Below, piece after piece: positions 20,506 through 30,329 of a stretch of 57,500 nt of DNA. The notes beneath the pieces were generated by a model, which was not told the DNA's origin, did no database searches, and worked only from the letters and a program-made list of their open reading frames with translations. The translations under genes and the position numbers were made by a program. The first letter of the stretch is position 1. The number at the start of each line of letters is the position of its first letter. Origin of the DNA: Paratrimastix pyriformis (lineage: Eukaryota > Preaxostyla > Paratrimastigidae); contig JAPMOS010000109.1 of the NCBI GenBank assembly GCA_027972325.1, forward strand, positions 1 through 57,500, in the 5' to 3' direction.

Positions 20506-20945
20506 GAGAGAGAGAGAGAGAGAGAGAGACCCGCCCGTTAAGGGGTGTGCGGGGTGGTGGGTCCTCCCTCCCTTTTGTTTTCCCTTTGTGTCTTGGGTGA
20601 TTTCGGTCTTTCTCGTGTTCCCTTTTACGGGCCCCGGTGGCTCGGTTTCCGGAATATGAGAGAGAGAGAGAGGGGGGTTCGGTCCGCCGCGCCACACTGC
20701 CCTGAATCTCTCGGACGAGAGGAAGGAAGCGGAAGAAGAACGAGAAGAACGGAGAAGGAACGTTGTCCGAGTGTCGGCGTCGACCGCCCCAACTGGGGGG
20801 CGTGAGCCGACGGTCACTAGGGCGTTCCTTCCTGCGAGGTTGTCTCGCGAGGAGGGCGGACCGGGAGGTCTATATTACCCGAGAAAGGACTCGGCGTGTG
20901 CCAGTCTAATGCATTCGTCCCTGTCGCGCCTGAGCCAGTGTCCGC
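20506..20945. other. GA repeats and unassigned sequence
   Basis: (GA)n at about 20,508-20,530 and a second short (GA)n at about 20,659-20,672. The rest (20,535-20,940) shows no recognisable gene. Confidence 0.5.
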
Positions 20946-21092
20946 ATACAACCCGCAGACACACAGGCACACAAACACACATACTGACTTGCACACACCC
21001 GCACACACCGCACACCCCGTACATAGCCGCACACCCCGCACACACCCGCACACACCCGCCCACACCCGCACACGCACACACCCGCATACAAT
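20946..21092. repeat. CACAC(C)CG minisatellite
   Basis: Degenerate tandem copies of CACACACCCG, CACACCCCG and similar decamers run for about 150 bp. The plus strand is A/C-only for long stretches. Confidence 0.9.
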
Positions 21093-21108
21093 GTGTTGTG
21101 TCTTTCGG

Positions 21109-21134
21109 GCGCGCGAAGCGCGCAAAAAAAAAAA
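21109..21134. other. perfect GCGCGC hairpin followed by 11 A
   Basis: GCGCGC (21,109-21,114), GAA loop, GCGCGC (21,118-21,123), then A11. On the minus strand this is T11 followed by a strong stem-loop. Function unknown. Confidence 0.5.
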
Positions 21135-21178
21135 GGAGTGTCTTTGTACAGACTAAAATTTCAGATTGGGGGAGACAA

Positions 21179-21239
21179 AATTTAGTACACCACTCCGAGA
21201 AAAGTGCCAAAAATGCCGACCTGGCGGGTGTACTAAATT
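21179..21239. repeat. 13-bp perfect inverted repeat with 35-bp loop
   Basis: AATTTAGTACACC at 21,179-21,191 pairs exactly with GGTGTACTAAATT at 21,227-21,239. The loop holds a weaker inner stem (gccaaaaatgccgacctggc). It could be the core of a very small inverted-repeat element or an RNA stem. Confidence 0.6.
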
Positions 21240-22030
21240 ATGTCAAGTACGGTAACCGGTGAGAGTCCAGGAAGTCCGAGGTACGACGGACTGTTTTCGC
21301 ATTAATCATGTATCAAAACATCATTCCTGTGTCCCTAACGGATGAAATCACTCTGATCCACTCCAACCCAAAAGTTCGGCCCGCCCGCCGGCCGCCAATC
21401 AAAAAAAGCCGCCCGTCCGCACGCCCGCCGGCGGCCGGCCAGTGAGATACCCCTGTTCGGAACCAGGAACGAGCTGGAGGTCACCCCGGGCTGCACCCAG
21501 TGACACCGAAGAGAGTCCGTGACACACCCGCTGCATGATGCTCAAGAAGATCATCGGACAAAGATTGCCGGCGCGCCAGCATCCCATTTGGGGTGAAAGC
21601 CAGTTGATGGCTTCGTCGACTTATCCAGGCGACCCACCGGCAAGTGAGGCTGTTTTTGTCCCGAGATGTGCACGGAATGAGGGCGTGTTCATTGTCGCCC
21701 CCTTCGCTGGGCGACGCACTGAAGAGACAGCCTGCCGAAGGGACAACAATTGAGAAATGACAATCATTGAGCCAGACGGGATCGGGACGTGCGTCGTGCG
21801 GAGATACAGATTTTCCCACAGTAGAAAACACGCGGGCAGCGGAGAGACGGGAGTCATCCGAGCTCAGAATTGCTACAAGAAAAGATCAGCTTGGAGACTT
21901 CAGATGGGCCACAGACGACACTCCTGAAGAGGCTGCGGCTGTTTGAGTGGATGTGCCAGATCGAGGTTTGCTGGAATCCCCGGAATTTGAGCGCCATAGC
22001 ACCCAAACAAGGCCCCTGCAACTCGGTCAG
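21240..22030. other. stretch downstream of the WD40 gene
   Basis: No frame here is convincing alone. Minus-strand stretches such as QLAFTPNGMLARRQSLSDDL (about 21,540-21,600) could be last exons of the WD40 gene. 21,380-21,440 is GC-rich with GCCCGCCGGC repeats. Confidence 0.3.
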
Positions 22031-25000
22031 TTAGAAGAAGAAAGAGGAACTCTGACCTTCAAGAGAAAACAGGCAACAAACGTTCCCGAAAGAAACAACT
22101 AAAGTCGTTTCAGCCACGGCAAAGGAAATGCTACGGGAAGTTGCAGAAAAGGAAAGGCTGCGAAATGTGAAGAGACCTGGATATGGAATCGTGGCCCGCT
22201 TGCCAAAAGTGTCGACAGGGCAGAAGAGGATCCAAGGCGACAGCCGTGTCAATGGCCGAGGAGGCAAGCTGGCCATCGGGTTGAGAGAGACCTGGTAGGG
22301 AATAGATCTAACAACAACAACAAAAAAACGTCATACTCACATCTGGCAGCCACAAACCTTGACCCGTCCTTCGGAATCTCCGATCGCAAGGAGTGTGGCA
22401 TCCCTATTTAGTGCCATTTTCCCACCCTAAAAAAGGCCCAAATCACCAAGACCGTTCGAGGAACAAACCAGCATGCCCGTCTCGATCGTGCCGAGAAGAC
22501 AGAAAGTGGCAACGTTCCAGATCCAAAGGGCTCCTTCCGTTCCGAGAACCAGTAAAACCCGAGATGAATCACTGGGACTCGCCTTTCCGCCCCTTGAGGT
22601 AGTCATTGCCTCATGAGCCAACCCTTGGGGGCTCAGAACGGAGGCGGCGCCTCCGATGTCGGGGGTAGAGGTAATTTCTGCGCGAAGCGGCAGTGAACGT
22701 CCAGTCAAAAAAAAAAGCTACGAACAAGCAAACTCAGCCGGAGGAAAGCCGCATCCAGACTTGGGAAATCGGCAAGGGCCCGGCCCCGGGAACCGTGAGC
22801 CGATGAAGGATCGCACCACTGTCTGCGTTCCATAGAATCACCTCACCATCGTAGCCGCCCGAGGCCAGCATGTTTGGTGCTCGAAAGTCCAGAGAAAGCA
22901 CATCTTCTACATGCCTAAAACGCATTCGAAGTGGAAGAGGCAATGGAAAGACCCTTCGAGCAGTCGGTGAGCACCGGCAGCAGGAACAGCCGCGACAGTG
23001 ACGGCATCTTGGCTGATACGGATCCTCCCACCCCACCCCCCTTGAATGAGCCATCGTGTTGAGTGCTAGATCAAGGAGTGTCACAAAGGCAAGGGAAAAG
23101 GTCCGGACTTGTTCCATGCAGAGGAGCGTCGAAATTTCAAATGGGTTCGGCAATTGGATGGTCCGGAGACACTGACCGCTACTAAAATTCCATATCTGAA
23201 AGGGGGAAACGCAGGACAAATGGACGGGAGAGATTGAAGAGACCCGACTTTGACTTGGCCATCGCTCGAACCCGTGATCAGCCGTCTTTCAGTTGTGTCG
23301 AAGGTGGCAGCGGTGGGGCGGGCTCGCTACTTGGCGGTGCAACAGAGTGATAAAGACAAGAAACGGACTCCATGAATCCCACCAAAGCGCACGAGGAACT
23401 TCCCGGTTGGCGCATCCCAGACGAGAACAACACCGTCCCTTTCGATCGTCACAACCTAAAAAGGACCAGAGATCAGAAACGGGCGCAGTGCTGGGTCAGG
23501 CCTGGCTGTAAAGGCGGTTGAAAAGCGAAATGACAATCGGCGAATGCTGCAGCGTGGTCCGCTGGTCCTATCTCCCAGGGTCCAGATGATTCAGCGAAGC
23601 GCGTGTAGTCAGACTTTGTAGACAGCCAGCGTCCTGCTGGCCGAAATGAGCCGCCCACGCCGAGAATCGAACGCCATGGCGGCACATGAGATTTCAGGAT
23701 CCTCTGTGGCCAAGATCGTTTGGAAGCAGCTGTGCGTGGCAACATCCCAAATCCGAATGACCTTATAGAAAAAGGAGGATGACCCCAAGAAGCGCAAAAA
23801 ACGGCGCACCTTGTCTGAGGACAAGGAAAGGACGTGCCTTCTGGCGTTGTTGAATGCGACTTCCAGAACGGGCGCTGTGTGCCCAATGAGCACATCTTGC
23901 GGTCTCTGCTCGAGCGAGAACGGATGAGCGAACGGATGCAGTCGGAGCAGACTATTTGTCCAGGGATCCAGAGCATGCTAAAAACCAGCCTGATGTGAGG
24001 AAACAGCAAGCGATGAGCAGCGGACATGGTATGGTCCAATGAAGCAGTCGCCATCACACGGAGTACATTGCTCCAAGCCAGGGCAGTGATGCCTTTCGTA
24101 TGACCCTGGTAGCATTCTCGCTCGGCCAAACGGTCCAGGTCGAAGAACTTCTCGAATGAGCCGTGCCCAGGCCAATGCAAAGCTCGACCTTCATCGAACC
24201 GTCGAGAGAACAGGAGACAACGGTCAGCTTGTCGGGAAGGAAGAAAACCCGAGTGACTTGGTCGGCGTGAGCGCGGCAACTCCAAGAAATGCCGTGTTCG
24301 TGAAATTGTACAGGCTAAGGAAGGATCGACAAGAAAGTGAACGACAAACGCTGACCTCCGCGCGAATCGCTTTGGGAGTGGGCTTGTTATAGGGAGCCGT
24401 CAGCAGATTGTGCGAAATTTCGATTCGAGCACGAGGAGAGAGAGGGCTAGCCAAAACAGGTGCGTCAAGAGAAAGGCAAAGGAATGACCAACCGATTACT
24501 GAACCGGACGACACGAAAGAAGTCAGCGTTTTGGTCCGGCCGGGCGGCGTGTTGGATCTAACGGGAAGTTAGCTGGCAAAACGAAATATATCACTGGGAA
24601 CCTTGCTGATGGGGGGCAATCCTTTCAGCCGCCTCGTGGAGGCACTCCAATTCGTGCTGAAAAGAGAAGACGCCGTCCGACTGGTGGCTGGGGCGCTTCG
24701 AAAAGGTGGATTCATGACGCCAAAAGAAACTACAGACGATGGAATCTCGATTGGCGATAAGCCCGAGGAAACTGAGGACAAAAACATTGTGATCTCAAAA
24801 AAGGAAGAGCAAACCCTCGCGGGCCGAGGCGGCTCCTTCAATTGGTCTTCCAACTGTCCGAAGCTGAAGAGGAGGCAAAAAAGGACGAGGTGGGTCGTGG
24901 TCCAGGTCCCGTGGTGCGAGATCCATTGTCTCGGCGGCCATGAGGGCCTGATTCAAAGCCTCTAGGAAATGAATAGAAGCGAGAGATGCTCTGGACATCA

Positions 25001-27320
25001 CCGACTTTCCAGCTAGAAGACAAAACATGAAGACATTTGCAATCTCGCAAAGACCTGGTCGCGGCCGAGGCGAGCCTGCAAAGGCGGGCAAGTCACGGGA
25101 TGGCCTAGGGGAGAACCAAATATATGTGAGCTTTATCGAAGATAAAAAAGTTTGACGCGTTCATACAAGATGAACGGGAATGGCAAGGCACTCGTGTTTT
25201 TACAAGATGAAAAGAAAGAGCCACCAAGGACATGATACAAGGTGCCGACAAGGAAGTCGTTGTATGACAATCAGGGCGGGATTTATGTGCGTTCTTGTAA
25301 AGGCCGCACAAGTTGGGCGCACGACAAAGACTCACAAGGCTGTAAACAGTACGGAAGATCGAGAACATATCTGTTTCAGTTCTTAGGGACCGTGCACTTA
25401 CCATGGAGGGTTTTTTTGGGGACCAATCTTTGTACAGGACACGTGTTGGAACGTTTTCTCCCCGATTGTTGCACTTGTTAATCCAAATGCTGTTGCACGG
25501 GCATTTTGGGATAAGGGGCTGAAGTGGTGATGATGAAGGGATGGGAGAGGATGGTGGGAGAGGGAAGTGGGAGAGGGGAGGGTGGGAGAAGGGTGATCAA
25601 AAAAAATAGCAAACACACAGGGGGACAGGCCATCCGTGTAAATAAAATCAAACAACAATCAAGCGCGAACTCAGCGGGGAGACAGACTGGTCTGAACGTC
25701 TGAGGGAGCGTGTATTGCAGCACCTTCGACGGACTCGCTGATGGCCCCAAGAGGCGAACGGGTCATGCGTGCGGGAGGACTGGTCGAATCAGAGTTGAAA
25801 GACTGCCGAGAAGGGGAAGTCGAGGCATGCTCCAGGAGAGGGAGCAGCGTCTCGCCGGACTGGACAAGAAAGATCGATCTTCCAGTTGGGAAACATCAGA
25901 CCAACCTTTGCGCCAGGTTCTCCGTGGTGCTCGCGGTAACGTTGTTCCTCGCGAAGGAGGAGTCGATCGCGGTCCAGTTTCATCGAGTCCTCATCCAAAC
26001 GAATGACCTAGAACAAGGCGACGGGCGGCGAAAATACGGTGGAGAAAACCAGACTTCCACCGTCCCATCGTCCCCGCCAACAAGAAGATGATGCGTTCTG
26101 GTGAGCGGGTGCGTGAAACTGTCGAGAGCAGTGGGCATGTAGGCAAAGTTGCGAAGAGAACCGGAAAGACGGCCACTGCCAAGGTCATAATAGCTCAAGC
26201 TACAAGAAAGAATCAACCTCCAAGGATGAAGAGCCCAAGAGAGACCAGCGATCACTCGTGGCGACGCAGAAGATCTCAAACCCCTCGATATCGCATGCGT
26301 CAGTCACCATAGCCACAGTCTAGAGAGAACATAAAGTGTGGAAACCAAGAAAACAGACACGCGCTCTCCCGGAAGGGTTTTCTGCGACTGTGCGAAGCAG
26401 TTGAAGGGTGCCCCCGTCCCAGATGGCAAACGATCCGTCGGGGCTAGAGTGGTGATGATGGAGATGGGAGAGAGCTTGTGTTTGGGTGCTGCCTTTCTCC
26501 CCTTGTTCCCCTTTTGCTCGGTCTTCCGAGAAGAGAACCAGACCTGGCAGTGAAGAGGCGGTCATGGAAAGGAAAGTACCGTAGACGGGTAAAATGAATC
26601 CGGCCGCTGAGCTCTGCGGTCCCCGCGCCGGCGATGACTTGTTCCACCAATGCCCAAGGCGCTGAATCACAGGGGAAACCTCAGAGTGCTTTCCTTGCCA
26701 AACAGACCGGCGGGCGCCCGAAGCAAGGCCGGGAGTGTGACTGTCTGATACACACATTCCTACAACACATCCCCAAGACGATCAAGCCGCTTCGTCAAGT
26801 GCGAGTGACCATGGATGCCCCTCCGAGCCTTGCAGTCCTGTCCGCAAGAATGAACCCAGAAAAATCCTCCCAGGTGACTGAGGAGATGAGTCCGCTGAAC
26901 AAGAGTTGCGCGGACGGACCACGTCCCAGCGCGTTGGCATCAATCTTGTTGAAGAGCATGGTCAAATCCGAGCCGTCAGACTGGCGCAACAACCGACTGA
27001 GCGCCTTCACAAATTGGGGTTGAGTGAGCGAACGTTGATCAAACAAATTTTTGATCGCTTCAAGATCCGCACAAGTGATTTTATCCTGCCATCTGGGCTG
27101 AAGTCGTGGGGGAACGAGACAATCCGACCTGTATACAACCTGATTGTGCCTCCGTTTCCACGGCATCAGTCGAAGAAGAAACACGAGCCCCTTCATCGAG
27201 TAATGAAGAAAGTGGTGGAGGAGGAGCAAGAGTTTCACGCAGGATACTTGGTGCAGTCCCTGTCCGTGAGGTAGCATGCCGTTGGGAGAGGAGAGGATCC
27301 TCTGTTCCCCTCGCCGCCAT
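22031..27320 (-). CDS. WDR49/WDR64-like EF-hand and WD40-repeat protein
   Basis: A multi-exon minus-strand gene. Start chosen at ATG 27,320 (MAARGTEDPLLSQRHATS). After a Pro/Ser-rich leader comes an EF-hand-like region (DLEAIKNLFDQRSLTQPQFV, TMLFNKIDANALG, then WEDFSGFILAD, about 26,870-27,080). A long series of WD40 blades follows, for example LFTAS/PDGSFAIWDGGTLQL (26,400-26,460 across an intron), THHLLVGGDDGTVEVWF (about 26,070), YQGHTKGITALAWSNVLRVM (about 24,070), LIGHTAPVLEVAFNNARRHV (about 23,850), VIRIWDVATHSCFQTIL (about 23,740), VTIERDGVVLVWDAPTGKFL (about 23,430), LITGSSDGQVK/IWNFSSGQCLRTI (about 23,160-23,270) and GGYDGEVILWNADSGAI (about 22,830). EF-hand followed by WD40 is the WDR49/WDR64/EFCAB8 architecture. 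A Ser/Pro-rich insert lies at about 24,600-25,900. Introns are mostly 40-60 nt with GTC/GTT donors. The 3' end is uncertain. In animals such proteins are linked to cilia, which I only infer here. Confidence 0.75.
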
Positions 27321-27406
27321 TCGAACCAGCAGAAACCTGGCGGGTGGCGAGAAACCTGGCGGTGATTTCCATTATGTAACGGTCGTGTCAATCGTCAAAG
27401 CAGCTC
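27321..27406. promoter_or_regulatory. candidate bidirectional promoter with a direct repeat
   Basis: The start codons chosen for the WD40 gene (minus) and the serine protease (plus) are only 86 bp apart. The gap contains the 13-mer AGAAACCTGGCGG twice (about 27,330-27,342 and 27,350-27,362), a possible shared element. No TATA-like sequence is obvious. Confidence 0.4.
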
Positions 27407-28466
27407 ATGTTCGGCAGGCGCACGCTGTCCTGGGTTGCCTTCTTTTTATTCCTGAGGGATGCATTGACATTAGATCCTTTGATTGCTTCTGAAGGGACAC
27501 TCCAAGCACTGTCAATCATTGGTCCTGATGACCGTCGTCCCCAGAAGGAGGTCACTTTTCCTTGGTCGGCGTGTGCATCCGGCACCACACTCTGCAGTGC
27601 TTACCCGATGTGATAGGTCCGCTCTTGGGGTCGTTTCTAACCCTCGGGGCTACTGCAGTGCAACGATGGTTGGGCCGCGCCATGTCCTCACTGCCTCCCA
27701 CTGTATCGTGTACAATAATGATGGATCATTACCTCCGATGAGTTACGTCCCTTCCCCATCTGGGCTTCATATGCCACATGGATTTTATCGAGGTCACTTC
27801 ACACATTCTCTCCAAACACATCCCTGTAGTCACTCATGTTCTGACGTACCAAAAGGTCGAAGGAAAGCTCACAAAGCCTGAAGCAGGTTTGTTCCCCATC
27901 CCTACCCGGCAGACTTCGGAACGAAGCCCCAGCCTTCGATGTTGCCCTCCTGATTCTCGACCAGCCAATTGGGCTGAAGACTGGCTTTTTCGGAACCGCA
28001 ACTTTCTCTCCAGAATGGCAATCCAAAGCCTTTTGGTTCCTTCAGGGCTACACGGAACCTCCTTTGGACCTTCCTGCCGAAGGGGTCTGACATTGATGTT
28101 GTTAGGCCGCTCTTCATGGAAGCAGAGAATCGTTCCTCTTGTCGAACAAGGAGGTTCCGTGCGATCTCTGACACGTTACCAAATGGAGAATGCCGGGAAT
28201 GAAGGTTTCCTGATGCGAACCGACTTCGATCTGACACGTGGTGAATCGGGTGCCTCTGCTTGGGGGATTTTCAGAGGAGAAAAGTCCCCGCGTGTGGTCG
28301 GTGTGGTGAGCAGCGAATCGAGAAAAAGTGGTTTGTTCTGCTTTCCTTTGTCTTTTTCTTTGAGACTTTGTTCATGATTAGAGACAAATCCGGAGGGTCT
28401 CAACAATCTTGGTCTGTCATTCGATTCTTCGCAAAAAACTATACCCCGGTCGCCCTGAATCGCTAG
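27407..28466 (+). CDS. secreted trypsin/V8-type serine protease
   Basis: Start at ATG 27,407: MFGRRTLSWVAFFLFLRDAL is a typical signal peptide. After splicing the catalytic landmarks fall in order: GYCSATMVGPRHVLTASHC with the active-site His (about 27,650-27,705), AFDVALLILDQPIG with the Asp (about 27,935-27,975), and DLTRGESGASAWGIF with the Ser in GxSGAS (about 28,230-28,270). The chain ends VIRFFAKNYTPVALNR-stop at 28,466. Frame-checked introns: 27,565-27,616 (joins FPW to SALGVVSNPRGYC), 27,793-27,829 and 27,887-27,932, with at least two more near 28,090-28,140 and 28,300-28,380. The His context (TASHC) and GESGA resemble glutamyl-endopeptidase/V8-like (S1B) enzymes more than digestive trypsins. 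Expected role: extracellular or vacuolar proteolysis. It diverges from the WD40 gene. Confidence 0.8.
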
Positions 28467-28628
28467 CTGGGGGACCTGCTCTGACGGGTCTCGTCCGATA
28501 CGCTCGAGAGCGGTTCACAGACTCAGATGCAAACGGGCTCTCCCGAATTACAGAGGCAAGTGACCTTTGGGAGGTTCCTCCGGCACTCATTTTGCTCACA
28601 CGACAGTCTTTGTCGGGAAAAAAGGCAA

Positions 28629-29676
28629 ATGAGAAGCAGTTCCGACGGATTTATGGAATACAACCCGCCGGTTGATTACACTGTTTTGCAGTGGATGAAC
28701 CCTGCCCCGCCCCTGCCTGATCCTTCATCCACGAAAAGGCGACGCCCGAGAAGGAGAAAAGCGAAGTCAAAACCTTATTCTCTTTTAAGTTTTGATGAAA
28801 AGTTGAAAATCGAAAAAGAAGAAGAGACTAAAGCATTAAAGGATACAAACGATGTTCCTCATTTCCCAACTGATGACCAAGGTCGTGTCAAAAAGGGAAC
28901 CAGGATTCGGTCTGTTTTTCGGGGAGGTTTGGCCACAACGCACTTTCAGCGACTTTCTTCCCGATGCTCCTCACAACTTCACCCAGGATTTGCTCGAACA
29001 CGCCCAAGCGAGCGCTCCTCTCCCTCCGGAGTTGGACGATACTGATTTCGAACCAAAGCAATACGGTCAGTCCTGCACCATCCGCACCTGCACCCGCACT
29101 CAAATCGTTTCTGTAGGAAGTATGGAAGACGTGTTGACTCAAAATCACAACCGATTGACGGAGTTGGCACAGGCCAGCCCAACGACGCCCCACCATCGGC
29201 ATCCAACACCTCACCGTGACAATGTCTTTTTTGCGCCCCACCCGGACACTGAGTCCCCTCCCCACCTGCCAACTCCCCCTCCGCCAAGCATGCCAACTCA
29301 GAGAATCTCTCAAACTGACGATCCGCTTCGACAAGAGCTCCAATCAGCTTTGGAGCGCATCCGAACCCTTGAAGCTGAGGTGACTGAACTCAAGAAATCT
29401 CGCCGGCGCACGTCTGCCACATCCGGAGCGCTCACCCGACGCAAGAGGCCGCGTTCGGAGAAAGCGATCTCGGCGCATGACTCCTTGCCTGCAACTCTCC
29501 CCGATTCGAAGCCGATGCTCGTCAAATCTCCCGCCTCACCACGGTCTCCAGGAAGGCGACGCAACCACCGAGGTGGCCGAGGAGCTGCTTCTGCTCCTCC
29601 GCATCTGCACCCTCCTCCACCTCCACCTCCGACAGGGGAATTGGCTAGCTCGCAGCCGCCTCTTTCCGACAAATAA
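28629..29676 (+). CDS. unrecognised charged coiled-coil protein
   Basis: I do not recognise a family. The candidate start is ATG 28,629 (MRSSSDGF) or 28,653 (MEYNPPVDYTVLQWMNPAPP). A basic cluster follows (KRRRPRRRKAKSK, nuclear-signal-like, about 28,735) and a charged helix (SFDEKLKIEKEEETKALKD). An intron near 28,881-28,926 (donor gtcgtg) then joins to WPQRTFSDFLPDAPHNFTQD, a Pro/His-rich linker, a heptad-like coiled coil (RQELQSALERIRTLEAEVTE, about 29,325-29,395), a second basic stretch (RRKRPRSEK) and a Pro-rich tail ending PPLSDK-stop at 29,676. Possibly a nuclear DNA- or RNA-associated protein, by composition only. More coding may lie upstream (LVRYARERFTDSDANGLSRI, about 28,480-28,545). 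Confidence 0.5.
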
Positions 29677-30329
29677 CCTGGCGCTGGCACCGTCCATGGC
29701 CGTGAATTGATGACGCCATTTTTTTATATAAATTTTCGCCGTTTGCGGTGTGACGTCCAGACCAGAAAGATGCTTTGAACTTCACTTCAACTTTCTGAGT
29801 GCCATGAGCCGACACCTCGTGTGACGCTCTCCGGCCGGGCCCCGAGGGTTGGTGGTGGGGGGACGCATGAGCCGCATGAGCCGTCGTCGACCACCGTTGC
29901 GTCCGCCCCCAGAATCTCTTCTGGGGCGCCCGAGGCCAGAAACTTCTCGTAAAACTTCCTCTATGAACCTCGAACCCGCAGTTGGTGATCTGGACCGTGT
30001 GGACGTCTCCCGATGTCAGCTCTCGCCCTCATGTCTCCTCCCGAGCCCCGCGTCCGTGCCAGCTCAAAGCCCGAGGTGCCCGCCGCCGCCTTGGCCATGG
30101 AGAAAAACGCCAACTCGGGTGCTGGGGATGTGGGTTGAGGGGGTGGGATGGGGTATGGTATGTGTGCGTGTGTGGCTTGTGTGGGTTTGAGGTTTTTTCT
30201 CGTCCAATTCCAATCTTTTTTTCCCCTAAATTGTAAGTGCGCTTGGTTATAACATGAAAGAAAAAGGAAAAAGAAGAGTCGATTGGAGAGATAGTCGATG
30301 GACTCTGGCTCTACCCGCAGACACAGGCA
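29677..30329. other. intergenic stretch with a possible short 3' exon
   Basis: A plus-strand frame around 30,013-30,138 reads MSALALMSPPEPRVRASSKP and ends NANSGAGDVG-stop, with an Arg-rich frame before it (29,862-29,980). This may be a small gene or a terminal exon, but nothing identifies it. 30,140-30,330 looks non-coding (T-rich runs, then a purine run before the PIF1 start). Confidence 0.25.

Noticed and set aside
20946-21092. Cys/Val or His/Thr-rich frames over the CACAC array
   Set aside because: Simple-repeat artefacts on both strands.
21109-21134. Bacterial-type terminator
   Set aside because: The GCGCGC stem with A11 looks like one read on the minus strand, but the surroundings are eukaryotic; recorded only as an unexplained hairpin.
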